Position numbers and translations under genes: made by a program. A stretch of DNA of 64,000 bases from Taeniopygia guttata (lineage: Eukaryota > Chordata > Aves > Passeriformes > Estrildidae). Positions 12,271-25,650 of the stretch are shown in pieces. The stretch covers positions 91,902,501 through 91,966,500 of the forward strand of contig NC_133026.1 in the NCBI RefSeq assembly GCF_048771995.1, given 5' to 3'. Positions within the stretch are counted from its first letter, which is position 1. The number at the start of each line of letters is the position of its first letter. The notes beneath the pieces were generated by a model. That model was not told where the DNA came from, did no database searches, and saw only the letters and a list, made by a program, of their open reading frames with translations.

Positions 12271-15200
12271 GTATGAGCAATTCTGTGTGTGACCCTGTGT
12301 GTGGTTTTGTGTTTCAGTGCATAGGATCAGACAGCTGTTTCTCCTTGAAAATAAGCTTGCCAAATAATCTCTTCTCTCCTATATTCCTGTATGGCACTGA
12401 AAAAAGAAGATTCCTTTATTTAGCTGTGCGCTATGAGCAAGATATTATTGAGGGTGTTTTCTGTGTGTGCACATACTATTCATGAATGAACATATACATA
12501 TGTGATATTCATGAGGTTTTGGACAGTGTTTATTTGAAGTTTGTGCTATCCCTCCATTCTGCCAGGAATCATCAATAATATGAAGAGTCATGGTAGCAAC
12601 AAGCAATGATGCACTTATGCAAGAACATGATCAGTGTAGCTACATTTCATATGAATTACCAGATTTCCCTTGCTCTTTATTCACATACATCCATACAGGG
12701 AGAACTCCCAAAACCTTATGCAAACTCTCTAAAGGAGAGAAATTAGTTGCAGTCCAAGAGACAAATTCATGAAGGGAATGTATAGACATCCTTGACGTCC
12801 CCCATTTAAGTGCTAAAATAAGGCACAGCTGCCTTTCACATGAGCTAACCCTGCAGGTGTTTGCTGTTCTGCTGCTGGCTGGGAGCAGTACCTGACCAGA
12901 CGACTCTTACCAGCTTGGCACTTGTTTAACCCCAGATCCCATGGGATTTGTGCACAAGGTATTCTCCCTGCCAGACCTGCCTGTGTGACCCAATTCAGCA
13001 GCATCCTCTGAACAGGCATGACTCCACAGAACAGAGTGCCCCCTGCAATCCTGCTTTACCCAGCAGCTCAGTATTAGCTCTCTGACCTCTATTAGCCTGA
13101 TAGAGGCTTCAAAACTCCTTCTGCCCTCGGGGTCTCAGACCCACATACCCCATGTGTCAGAGGTATGCCAGCCAGCAGGCTGATTATAGGTGGGCATCTC
13201 TGCCATTTTGGTCTACCACCAGTCTACTGTTCTCATAATCAGCAGGTAGAAATCTGAAAGATGGAGCTGAATGTGACTTCTCCAGCCATAAAATGGGTGG
13301 TTGACCAGGTGAGCTGGCCAGGGTCCAGATTCAGGGACCATCTTTTAATAGCCAAATATGTGTTAAGCTTGACTGAAAGGAAATAAGTTGGATTTTTTTT
13401 TTTTTTAAATATGATTTACATTGCCAATATTATTCATGGAGTGAGGCCCTCTAGACAATGAGGGAATAGGTGACACAAGGGTCATTCAGAGACAGTGCAT
13501 GTGACTCCTGTGAGGCATTTTTTTAATTTTCACATTGTATGATTTGAGTTTAGGTTCCTGAATACAGTGTTTATTGAATATTCAGTAGGAAAGAGCTTAA
13601 GGGATAGTAGCAGCCAAGGGACAGAATATGAGAGAAAGTAAGGAGAGGAGAGGGACAGAGAGAGTCAAAAGCAGAGAGGAGAGCTGCTCTCAGGCACCAC
13701 ACTGCCTCAGCAGCAGAAATCCTGGTACACAGGAGATGCCAGTTGCTCACTCTAGTGATAAGTTAGCTGCACAACCTGCCTTCTGTTACAGATCAGGGTG
13801 GTACAGCACACTCATAACCAGTGGCAAACTCTTTCAGTGGAGATGCCCTACAGAGATCATGAAGCTGTCAGTTCTAAACTAAAACACTGAAGATTTCTAT
13901 CCCTCTGTGTACTGAGAATTTTTATAAGAAACAGAAGCAAAATAAGCATTTAACTATGCCTAGTTTTATTCTTGCAATCTCTCTGTTAACGATGGACTTT
14001 TATGAAAACCACCATTTTGGTGAAGAGAAGTCTGCATGACTCAAGGAAACCTTTGCCGTGCCGACAGGAGATGCTCCAGAAGAGCTTTTATCCATGTGGA
14101 AAATGCTAGCTCTGTAACACTGCCAAGACAGGTGTGAGCTTTGGCTCCCTGCAGCAGGAGAGCTTGCCACACATTCTTTGCCTGATTGAGAGCTAAAAGG
14201 GCCTGATTTCATTTCCGCAGGTGCTCCCTGAAATCTCTCCAAACACATCTTCTTAACCTTTTTATTCAGACTGTAACTCTTCCTCCCCCCAGAACAAACA
14301 TGCTCCAAGGAGCGGCTGATTCTGCAGTGGGACATGAGTATTGTTCAGTGTCACTTTACAGAAGATGTTATAACAAGCTCATCACCAAAATATTTGAGCA
14401 TCCTCCAGGAATGCTTTAAGCATTATCACTAATATTTGTCATCACTGATGCTTTACTCATCTCCCAGGAGAAGAAGAGTTTGTAAAGGAATGTTTTGCTT
14501 GGGACTTATTTAGACTGAGATAAAGATAAACATATAAATTGACCACTGACTACCACAACTTGTGATACTTGAATTTTACAGGTATCTATTACAGGTTTAT
14601 GTGAGGGAAAGTGAAATGAAAAGAGCATGTTCATCACCTGTAACAGAAAGAGCAACAGTTCCTATTTTCTACAGAAGTTTATTCCGCAGTCCTCAGGTAG
14701 CTCCACAGAAAAGTGCAATTTCAGCAGAGGCAAATTGTGATGAAAATATTTTGGAGATCCAGGTTTATCAAAAACAGTCTGTTCAAGAGCTATAGATTTT
14801 CTTTGTGTTCTGGGAGCTCCCCAACAGAACTGATACTATCCTTTCCCCAAGGTAGCAGCTAAAAAGCAGTAGACTGACAGAACAAGTCAAGTGATCTGCA
14901 GTCACCTTATCTTTTTTTTACATTTGCTAGCCTTGAATTGTTTTAAAACACAGTAGTTTGTAATTGTCCTATAAGGACAATTGTCCTTTCTTTCTCAGTA
15001 ACATATCATTTGCAACTGTTCTAGGTGCCAGAGGCACAACCCACTCATCAGGCTATACCAGCAGCGGGATCTCTGGTGGATCCAGGGCCTCTGACACAAT
15101 GTCCAAGGAGGCCTCAGCTCATGGAGGTGGAGTTCCCAGGGGCGGCACAACTTCCACTGTCCAGTCCATCGGTAAGTGAGAATCCTCTCCATAAAGATGA

Positions 15201-16081
15201 CTTAACAAAGGACTTCTGAGGAGTCAGCAGTATTTCAGTTCATTTACTGTACATTTACTAGATGAAGGGATGCAAATAACAGGAGTGGCTGCTTTGTACT
15301 AGTAGCAATATTTCTATTGTTTGTTCCTGTAAACTTGGTGGGAAGATGAAACTGGGCAATTAGTGGAAGTAACTATGCCACAAACTTGCAAAGATATGAG
15401 TGGACGGTAGAATCAGAAATCTGAAACACAGTGACAGAAAAAAAAGCCCAATGGACTTTTAGATTATGCTTTCATCAGCACCACAGTGGCAGTTCAATAG
15501 TTCTTTTTCAATTACAAATTTAGGATTAAACCAAGGGCTCCACACTTGAACATACAAAGCAGATATAGTGGGAAAAAACAATGAGCCATGAGAATGGAGT
15601 TATCAGACTGATAGACAGGAGACATTAGTTTACTTCTTGGGGCCTTTCAGTACAGCTTTCTTTCCTTCAAAGGAAATTCATTGGGTCAAAACCACAAGAA
15701 TCTGCCTGCACTTACCAGCTCAAAGCAGAGACCAACAGAAATCTCCCTCATCACTCTGCCAGGTTAATGCAACCCGCACCCAGACAGAACAAACCAAACT
15801 GTGACAGAGCCCAGTCTATACCTGAATGCATCAGTAAGGATGCTCATTGTGTTAGGATCCTGTGGGGTTAGGAAGAGCCTTGGAGACAGGATTGAAGTTC
15901 TTAATTTTAAAAAGTGTCTTTCAAATAGTAACAGAGACCTTTGATTTCTGACCTGGGAAGGTTTGGAGCCAATGCTTTTATGGTCTGTATATTTTCTTGT
16001 ACTGCAGCTTTGATTTTTATTGTCCTTACAATTTCTCTGTATTTCTCCTTAGCCATGGGTGGAAAAGGAGGAAGACGCTGA
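12123..16081 (+). CDS. ISG12/IFI27-like protein, two polar tandem repeats
   Basis: Spliced gene with coding exons 12123-12270, 15025-15171 and 16053-16081, both introns in phase 1, giving 107 residues. Exon 1 contains GFTPSGITGGSLASSLMS (residues 10-27), SGGGVPSGG and TLQEMG. Exon 2 repeats the pattern as GYTSSGISGGSRASDTMS (59-76), HGGGVPRGG and STVQSI. Both match the ISG12/IFI6/IFI27 motif, whose family form is roughly GFTxxGIAAxSIAAKMMS, then AAAIANGGGV, then LQSVG. Known family members are small, hydrophobic, interferon-induced proteins of mitochondrial, ER or nuclear membranes that affect apoptosis and antiviral defence. Here the usual Ala/Ile/Val stretches are replaced by Gln, Glu, Arg, Lys and Ser (QEARAS and KEASAH where AAAIAN is expected), so no membrane segment is visible. 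The protein should be soluble and Gly/Ser-rich, and it ends in the basic tail GGKGGRR. The start codon has A at -3 and follows a TATA box by 57 bp. The splice sites are good and the frame stays open throughout, so it looks functional. I know no characterised protein of this polar type, so no gene symbol is given. Confidence 0.85.
15025..15171 (+). CDS. ISG12-like gene, coding exon 2
   Basis: 147 bases flanked by the acceptor ctgttctag and the donor gtaagtgag. Both ends are phase 1, so the exon is symmetric and could be duplicated or skipped without breaking the frame. It encodes the second repeat. Its DNA still resembles exon 1 (for example gggatc near the start and ggaggtg/ggagttcc in the middle), pointing to an exon duplication. 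Another good acceptor, tttctttctcag ending at 14998, lies 26 bases upstream; using it would shift the frame and reach a stop codon within nine codons. Confidence 0.85.
16053..16081 (+). CDS. ISG12-like gene, coding exon 3
   Basis: Short terminal coding exon after the acceptor atttctccttag. Completing the split codon gives A99, then MGGKGGRR and a TGA at 16079-16081. The glycine-rich basic tail has no hydrophobic segment. The rest of this exon is 3' untranslated sequence, probably running to the polyadenylation signal at 16520. Confidence 0.8.
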
Positions 16082-16519
16082 ATAGAAGAAAAATATCAGT
16101 CAAAAACTGCAAGCAGTTCATTCTTCACCATCAGCTTTGACACCTTCTTCCCTTTTATGATCTCCCTGTTATGAAAGGCAAAGCCTTCCACGTGCACAAG
16201 TAGTTTCTGTTAAAATGATGAATTCTTGGTTTAAATTAATGGGGACAGAGATGAGGGGCAGTTCTTTCCTTGATTAATATTCTTTGAAGCACAGCCAAGC
16301 ACAAGCCAATAGAAGTACTTGGATTGCAAGGCTGCCTTAGGCATATCCTGGGTTTAGCAACACTTGGCTCCTCAACTGCAAGTAGCTTGCTATGTTTATT
16401 TCACAAAAAGTAATTGCAGTGAAAGTCATCCTGTTGTGAGGGAGAAGCATAGAAACACTCGGCAAAGGGTAGTTCCTTCTAGATGTATTTCTAATACGCT
16501 ATCAAATTAAATCCTACTT

Positions 16520-16525
16520 AATAAA
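16520..16525 (+). terminator. Polyadenylation signal of the ISG12-like gene
   Basis: AATAAA, 439 bases after the stop codon and the first canonical hexamer downstream on this strand. Cleavage would be expected about 10-30 bases further on, giving an mRNA of roughly 0.8 kb. Confidence 0.65.
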
Positions 16526-19500
16526 GGAGACATATAATCAAACAAAAACAGGTCCCAGGACTGATTTTTCCTTACCTATAGAGTTTTTAAGGCCCTTTGC
16601 ACAATAATTTCTAGTCTCAGTTTGCTTGCAGCAAAGCGTCAACTTTGTCCCAATCAGACTAAAACTTCCCTGCAAACTTAGGATAGGTGTGAACAGGTAA
16701 GGAAGAGAGCCCATTTTCTGATGATGGTCTCACTGTTGGGACTTTTTGCTGTTCCTCACACCTGACTCCTTTCCTTCATGTATGCTTGTACAATGATGTG
16801 TCACCAAATACACGTAACATGGTGCATTCCATATGCAAATTCCCACATACAGACCACCCCACACTTTCATCTTCCTTCTGTCAGACATGGACTTCTCCCT
16901 GCTGCCTAGGCACCTTCCAGAATGCACACGAGAAGTCAACATTTGCCTCCAGTTGAAGCAAAGTTGAATTATGTGTTGAGTGGTAAAATGCTAGCACAGA
17001 GGAGAGACTAATGAAGAGGAGAAGAAATGTATCTTCACTTGCTGTGCTACCCAAAGCATTAAAAGACAACTGAAAAACAAGGGCTTCATTTCATAGGCTA
17101 GAGATGATGTCCTAACAAGGAGCTATCTTGGGCAAATGTTTAAATGTAACCAGGACTTGAATTTATAAAAACATAGATTAAATTTCACAGAGACCTTGGT
17201 GTGAGGAGAATGAGGGCAGTTCTCTAATCTAAACTTCACTTAAAGGGTTAACCTTAATGTTAGACTTGCTTGCTTAGGCCTTTGTCCCATGAGATTTTGA
17301 AAATCTTCCAGGAGGATCCATCCCACACGTTCCTTCCTAGGTCTAGTGCACCAGCCTGGGACTATTAAAATACAGCTGTGATCTACCAACAGATTTTTTT
17401 CCCCTCTATGCCCTTAGCACTGGCATGATTTGAAACCAGAAGGTCTACCCTGGGTTTTTCCCATTCTGAAGTTTTTCTCCATGTGCAAATGCCAAGTTAT
17501 GGTCTCAGAGAACAAATGGGGCCTTGATCCCCACAACATTCAAACAACTGCTTAGCACTGATTATGATGATAAATGAGTCATAGGAATGAAACCAGTGTA
17601 AGAATGACATTAAATAGTAGAAAAAGTCAAGTACATACATAACTCATCAGACAAACTGAAGCTGTATTATCTGAGAAATAATGTGTGACCAAATTCATGG
17701 CAATTAATGACCTTGTTTCTTATTCAAAGGGGGGAGATTTAAAAGTGGGTTTCAACTTTAATGTTGTCATTAGTTGACCTCAGGTATTTTTGTCTTGTTA
17801 AAAAATGACTCACAATAATGAGAGCTGACAAAGGGTACTTAGAAGGGTACTAGAAGAAGAAAACCAAAGCAAGGATGATTAATCACTTATCATTTCACTT
17901 TTCAGCTTTTATGTAATTTTGGTGTTAAAAGTTTGAATTATTTTGCCATCTTTAGATCTTGTGTTGAGAAATAGCCTAGATAGCTTTGACAAAGCAGGGA
18001 GAATTCTTAGCTGCATTCAAAATCCCTTCACTGAGTCAGCTGTAATGGGTCTGCAGGAGAACAAAGGTACAAACATCCCCCTGGAAGCCTTCCTCACAGA
18101 CTGCTTCAGCAAATTCCTGTGTACAGAACTACAAATGAACTATTAGCATATTTAACGGAATATAATTGGAAAGGTCAAAAAACAACAAATATTGCAATTT
18201 GAATTCTTCATGTCTTTCAATCAATCTTTGCACAACAAATAGACGGAAAAAGAGAGAGAAAGGAAAAGAGGCAGCAGCGTGTGATTACCAGAGCAATAGC
18301 ACTGGAGCAAGACACTGCAGAGAGCACATAGCTCTCTGCACAGAAATCAATTTCTCCCATGGGATGAGATCAATAGCTGTCTGACAGGACACTATGCAGG
18401 CAATTTAATAGCGTTTTATCTAAATGAATCTATTCCTCCCCCCAACCGACCACACAGTTCATAAGAAGTCTCTCTTAGTAAAATAGATTTAATTATTTTT
18501 TATAATACAACAGGAAAGTATTTCTCATTCTGAAGATACTGCCATTGTCTATTAAAAATCATTTATCCCTCTTAGTTACTCATTACCTAACACTCTTTCC
18601 CAACATCTTTATTCTAATTAGCTAACTCATGGACACAGCCCATAAAAATTACTTTCAGTTACTCTGGAAAATTTTTTTTTTACCCCAAAACATTCTAAAC
18701 TAAATATCAGCCTTTCAGAAAGAAATAAGCTCACATAGCAGGCAAACTCAGTTAACTCAAAGAAGTATTGGTATCTGAAACTACATTTTTATGCAACAAA
18801 AAACTTATTTATTGAGGAATTATTTATACACAGAAATTGATTGTCCAGTGGATCAATTTTAATAGTACTTAATAAATAATAAATAATAAAGTCAATCTTA
18901 TCGTATTAGTAGATATCTATGTGAAGTAAATGATAATGAATGAGAAACCCTAATAAGCATAATTCCAAGGATGGATCTTTGTCACTCTGGGAGTTTGGTA
19001 TTGTGCCCCAAAGGCTCTTGTAAATCCAGCTGCAGTTCTTGCTCATCATTTCAAAGATTAGGGGCTGATAAGCGACAGTCAAGCCTTATTAGAACAGGCT
19101 AAGGCAACAGGAAACATTAATTGGGTAATTTAATACACAAGGAGACATTAAATGCCTGCATTGTGGTTCAGATGCTGTTTCCTCTATTGATTTCTTCACA
19201 TCTTGTTCTATGAAATTCTCACAAATTCTTGGTGGAGAGGGTGTGAGACAAACCCTAAGTTTAAAAACACCAAAATGGTTTTGTTATTTTCTAGGGCTTC
19301 CCTTTACTCCATATGTTAGTGAGGGGCCCATCAGTAGCCCTGCTCTTGCAAGCAAAAGAAAGAAGAGTAGTCCCTTGCCCAAGGAGTCTTCCAAGAATGA
19401 AGGGGAGAGATCCAAGGTCTAGTAGCTCTCTGCAATGAAATGCTCTCTCACCATCTCACTTGTTCTGGTTTCTTCACAGTTTGTGCGTCGAGCAGGAGTC

Positions 19501-22500
19501 CTGCAAATCTGGGAGGAAGCTCAGACAATTTTGTCCCCTAGAAAGCTGGGAGCACTTAATAAAACCCTCTTGCACTGTTTGGGAGGAGATGTAGAAATAG
19601 TTGCTGGACTGATCTTCCTCTGGAAGTAAGGAAGGTGAGAGGAAAGTCCTGACATAGCTGTTTCTTCTCTGTCTAATGCCAGAATTAATCCACTTACGTG
19701 GGTGGATTTGCTCTGTTCCCTCAGTGGTGGATATTGGTGGCTGGAACACCAAAAGCTCTCAGTTACATACCAGCTCCCGATTTGGGTCCCATTTTAAGGC
19801 TTCATTCCTAAGACATCTTTCCCACAGCTGAACAGAAATGAAAAGAGGTGATCTGACAGTGTGAAAAATTCAACATGAAAAGGGGACAGCCTTTCCTTTA
19901 CCTCACTGACCTAGGCACTCTTTGTTTCTCATTTTCTAGTACTGCAGCTTGGGTGATCAAGGGTGATAATTCATGGACACTTTATTTTAATAATTTACTT
20001 TTTCAGCAATTTAAATATTAAAATGCATTTTGAAGACATGCAAGCCTCATTAATTTCAAATAAACCTTGTACATTATGCTCTGTTTAACAGCATTCAATC
20101 CCACTTTTTGTAGCCATGGTCTCTCCCTTTCACCCAGCAGTCTGGCACTGTTCCTGCTGCCAGCAAGCTGCCCCATGTCCATGGCATGGGCTGGAAGCTC
20201 ACTGTGGGCACAGCACCCTTGCTCTTCAAGCTTCCTCAGGACTGTCACATTTGAAATTGGAGTCTTCTTCACACCTCCTCATGTCTTAAGGAAGGAAACA
20301 GCCTCTCTGACTTTATTTATCATTCCTAAAGTCATGGATGCCTTGGGAGAAGAGGCAGGGTCCACCTACCTTCCAACACTGCATTAATTGGTGCTCTGGC
20401 TGTGCCCCTGGTGTCTCCTCAAGGATTGACCCAAACACAGTGATCCAGGACTGACCACTGGACCAGAAACCTGGAACAACACCAACATATTCCTTTCAAA
20501 CCATCTACTAGGTGTCCAGTGGCTGGGTTACATAGGTCAGTCCCTTTCCTCTTCAGGAGAGGAAGAGCCCCAATACTCTTTCTGTGGGCTCTCATTCCAC
20601 TGAAGATTGAAGTGTTGTAACTGCTGTGAAAAGCAATAAAATTGTGCTGACTGCCCACATGGTATATTTCCTGAGAACCCCACACCTTAAACAGACACAA
20701 CTAATAATTTCCTTTTAATACACAACAATTTAAAAAATCATCATCATTATTTTAGTAACCAACATTAAATCATTCCCCATCCTTCTCTGTATCTCATTGG
20801 GGTAATAGTGAGCATTGAAATATAACCTGGTTTTTGCTTATGTAAGATAGGTAGTATTTTATGCAAGCTATCTTCTTTTTACCCATTGTTCAGTGGGTTT
20901 TGGGTTTTGTTGTTTGTGGTGTTTTTTAAGGAATACCTAAATGTGAAAATAAATAAGCCCATACAATTTCCTCAATGTAATAAAATTTCATAGAGAATAT
21001 TGTTACAAAAGAAATCACGTATGCCACAAAAACAGTTCTTAAAATTCAGATGTTGCTTTTTGCAGTCTTTTGCTATTGGAATTTCCACCCAGCCAAGATT
21101 TTTACTGGCCAGTTTTCAGCTACCTCTGCAATTTATGTTTATACATAAACAGCTCTGATTTTAATTGCTATCAACTTCTTATACTTGATAGATGGTCTTA
21201 AACATTTTTTGCCTCCAGAGACTGCTTACTTTGCCAAGTATTGACACACTTTCAAGATTTATACTTCTCTGAGGAACAAAGTTTACAATAAAATGTAATG
21301 TATTCCGTGGCTGTGAATGGTAATGTTGCTAAACAGTCCAAAGATATTTCACAACTGATAGTTATTTTCCTCTCACATCCAGCACTGCCTTCCTTTAGTA
21401 CTACTATAGATTAAGGCTTTTAAAGAAAAATCAGATCCCTAATTTGCCTAATTTAGTGTTTCAGAGATCCAATATGACTTAATTTATGTTTCCTTCCACT
21501 AGAGCCATTATTGGACTAATGATTACACTTTCATTTTTCCCAATAATTATTTTAAGAGGCTAACTCTTGTGGAAGGGATTAGTTCACTTCTGGGATTGGA
21601 ATAACCCCTTTCAGAGCTCAAATATCATACTGCAGCCAGAAAAGGGAGTGGTTACAGAACTGTAGACTATAATGTCAAGCATTCAAGTAGCTACTAATTA
21701 TTGGACAGACAAAACTCAGTAGATGATTGAAGTCAGGTCTAGATTTAAATATTTGGATTGGATACAGTTTTCTGGTAGCAATCACAGGTCATAATGCCCA
21801 GAGAAACCCCACAGGACAAGGGAGAGTTCTTAGAAATAATACATCAGTTTGTACCATCTCCATGAAACTGCTGTGGCATTGCAGCAGAAGTAGCATCATC
21901 AGGCTGTAGCAGGAGCCCTTATAAAATCAGCTGAAAAGATCTTCAGCACCAAAACCATTCACGGATTTTACTTTAGTGACAAAGCACACCTCTCAGCCTT
22001 CTAAGAGTACACTTTGAAAGGGAGAAGACTTAATTTTCTCACTTCATTTCTTTCCCTGCCATTTAATCTCTTTAATGCAGTTTCTCATATTAATCTGTTC
22101 TGTAAATAGGTGACACAGCTCCTTTGCACAGGCAAAAGAAAGACATCTCTGGGTTGCTCAAAGGTGAGCAAATATCTCACCAATAAAAGGAAACTCTCCA
22201 AGCATTGCACCACCCATCTTCCTCATTGACCAGGGAATGGAAAGGATGCAGTCCAAGAGGGTCTGTAATTTCCCTGGGATAAGTGATGATGCAGCCTGTG
22301 CCAGATGAATCTGTTGTGAAGTTTTGAATTTAAACATCCCAGCTCTTGGTGAGACCATAATTCCACATTATTTGGCTTCTGTTGCTTAAGATGAAGGAGA
22401 CATACCCTACAATTTTTGTAAGAAATACTAAAAATTCTAGGAATAGTTTATTTTGTCAAAGTTACAATCTCTATAATTACAAATTTCCTTGCCCTGGTTC

Positions 22501-25500
22501 TCCCCCTCCTACCCATCTTACAGGGATTTCTCTAGAGCAAACAATAGTTTAAATTGCAGACAGAATAAAAACTAAGTAAGCATAAGAAAATAAGTTTATA
22601 GAGACAGAAACAAGTAGCTACTTAAGTCTGTTAATAACCAGATATAGCAACAATGGATAATAATGATCAGAAAACAGAAGAGACCAAAAAGGAAAATATT
22701 TTTTAAGATTTCAACCCTGTAGGAGAAAACAGTAGAAACAGAGCTCAAATTTAGGATAGGATTCAAAAACATGAAAGTTCTAACTTATGCACTTACATTC
22801 TTACCTAAGCATTTATACACAAATGCTTAAGAAGTTCTTCATGTTCTGTCAGCAAGAAATTAATTTTTACTTTGGCACAGAAGTAGTCTGCATTGCAAAG
22901 ATTTTTTTGCAAAAGCATTAGCAAATTTTCAGCAAAAATTTTATTAGGCTGTAAATTAACTCTAGAAACCTGTTTCAAGATATCTAACCAATAGGTCTTC
23001 TGTAGTGCATTTTATTTACTCTTTTTAGTGCTAGGATATAAATCTGAGGGTAATTTTGCACCAGTCCAATAGAGAAGTTATGAAAGACAGTGGATGAAGT
23101 AATTAATTTCTGATTATTCATGTTTATTTTATCTTTAGCATAAATAGATTATGAAAATAATATTTTCCATGGCTGGTGCTTTTTTGATGAATTTTAAATT
23201 ATATGTGGAATATTCTTAAGCAGAAAGATATTGAAAATATAAATTTATAATTAGTTTTACTCCTCTTAGCTCCTGTGCTTAAAAATGGTATATACACAAA
23301 GAGGTTAATTGCATTGTGATTTTCAAATAATCTGTTTTTAAACTACTGACTTGGAAACTGTGAGATTAATAGCACTGAGAATTTCTAAAGGTAATAGGAT
23401 TACAATTTAATATTAACTAAGTGTTTCTTGAGGGTCTGCTGTAGCGGTGCCTCATCTCTGGGATCCACTAGAGTAATTAGTCTGTAGTGGCATACAGTGG
23501 TGATGCTTGATAACTGCAGCTTTTCCTGCCACACTTAGGATTTTCCATTCATTGGCAAATAGTTTTGATTTGCAATATTTTCATAAACAGGCACAGAGCA
23601 AGCTTGCAATGCCTTTGCCCTAAGCTGATGCTGATTAGGGAGAGACCAGTTCTCAAAAACTCACACCTGAAGCACCAGTCAAAGCTGACCAGGGCAGTGA
23701 AGGGAGAGGTTTGGAGGCTTTCCTCCTGTTGCTGGAGGAGCAGGTTTAATCTGTAAACAGGGCAGTCAAAGGTGAGCAAGCTCATTAATGCTGAAGAAGG
23801 TGTTGTTTACATCAAGATCAGAAGTCTGATCCTGGAGTAAGGCTGAAGTACAGCTAGGTCAGCTGAGGACCTGCATGGAAGGATGGCAAAAAGGCACTTT
23901 TTACTGGCATCACTCTTCCAGCTCTCCCAACAGGAAGAAGCATTGTTATTACGGGGATGCCCAAGTTGGGAAACAGAAATGATGCATAGTAAACACGTTT
24001 GATATTTACAGGGTCGGAGGGTTAAACAAGAAATGCTCAAAAGCAAAAGGTTATTTTATACTAAGTAGTAATCCTTAGGAGCTCAGACAGACCCATTCAA
24101 CAATGCCCTTCATGACATCCAGGCCCTGCCTGAAGTGCAGTGACTTCATCCTGCAGGTCACACAGGGGGACCTCTGCCCACCCTTGGAGGGCATGTGCAC
24201 CTTCCTGCTTGTGTGCAGGCCTGAGTGAGCAACATCTAGGAGAGTTTTGTATACTGGGTAGCAAAATTAAAACATTTAAGTTAGAAAAGTAAGCTGGCAA
24301 AAAACCAAAACCCAAACTCTTAATCATTTGAGGAGGGATATTTTACTGATCTTAGTTTGCAAGATGTCCTCGCAAAACTTAAAACTTGAGAATATGATGT
24401 ACTTCAAGAGCTACCTCCTGCAGAATGTTAGTAAGGTTTAAATGCTGCTACTTGTGCATTTTAAAATCTGTTTCAGATAATGAATAATTTTTGACTTTCA
24501 TTACAAGGGTCGATTCACATAGAGCATTCAGATGTCCACAGGAGCTCATGTGCTGCTGCCTCCACATCAAAGTAGTGTTATGCTCAGCATCAATTTATCC
24601 CATACTTTCCTTCAGTTCAACTGTTTAGATTTTTAGCTATTTTTGCCAGTGACTTTTAATCCTCTGCTTGCTAGGAGACGTTTTTATACCAGGAGGAAAA
24701 CTGCTAATGATGGAAAAAAGATAATGAAATACAAATAGTGAAAACCAATAACAAACCCATCAATGTAATACACAGAAAAGAAACAAAAAAATGCTCTTGT
24801 CACAATTTTTTTCAATTTCAAGACCTCTGAAGCTCGATGGATCCCATTAGGTTAGCAGATATGAGCCTCCCTTACACTCACAATTCTCCTGTGAGGCAGA
24901 AAGTTTTATTTGGGAGCACATGAGTGCATGAGAAACCTGAAGAAACTCCACACTATTCAGCAGAGGAGGGACCTGGGATTTATCTGCTGGCACTGACACA
25001 GAATTTTTTCAGAGAGGCTCAAAATTTGAAGTCATTTAAGTCACATTCAAGTGAGTTAAAATGTCACTAAGATATTTTAAGTTGCTCACGTGACAAGAGC
25101 CGCTGACTATCGCCACTGCTTTACCCTGTGCTCCCTCCCTGGTGTATCCCGGGGTCTGTAGGTGATCACTGCCAAAATCAGCTCTAACTGTGCTGCACTC
25201 ATACACAGGCTTCCTTTTTCAGAGTCCTTTGTCCTTTGTTAGAAACTCAGCCCCACAGCATCAGAGACACCCAGAGGAAATGGAAACAAATTGCCCATAT
25301 CAGTGAAACACTCAGTAAAAATGTGTGACCATCTGCCAAGAAACACCATCAGAGGTGAGAGGGAAAGTAAGATGTTTATTTACAAGGGAAAAAGCAACAG
25401 CATTGGACCTTTGGACTGAAGGGAAAAGAACTCCTCAGCAAGGGGCAGTCAATAAACCTCTCCTGAGAAAGTACAGCACCTGAGCACAGAGTTCTCCTTG

Positions 25501-25509
25501 TAACCATGA
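16526..25509. other. Intergenic, no gene recognised
   Basis: Gene-free as far as I can read. It holds AT-rich runs such as the AATAAT stretch near 18870-18893 and a G/T-rich run near 20891-20930. Scattered short frames, such as those at 19435-19752, 20067-20387 and 20419-20700, have no recognisable product. I found no further copy of the ISG12-like repeat. Confidence 0.5.
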
Positions 25510-25650
25510 CTTAACCACACTGGGCCATAGAAACGCTGGCCAGAGGGACATCTGAAGGTCATGTCCCACTCAAGGTGGAAGCTGATCATGTCAGCTTTGC
25601 CCAGCCAAGTCTTGAAAGCTTCAAAGGATGGAGAAACCTTGAAATATTTT
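25510..25650 (-). mobile_element. CR1 LINE 3' fragment, old
   Basis: The + strand text 'cagccaagtcttgaaagctt' followed by 'caaaggatggagaaacc' near 25601-25637 is the reverse complement of the CR1 3' region, whose consensus has a 'gtggaatctccatccttggag' motif followed by text like 'attcaaaactcgactgg'. The element therefore lies on the - strand. It is well diverged and lacks a clean tail. Confidence 0.55.

Noticed and set aside
12271-12485. Continuation of the first ISG12-like exon as a 120-residue protein
   Set aside because: Family similarity stops exactly at the donor at 12270/12271, and exon 2 continues the pattern in frame. The extension is intron read-through.
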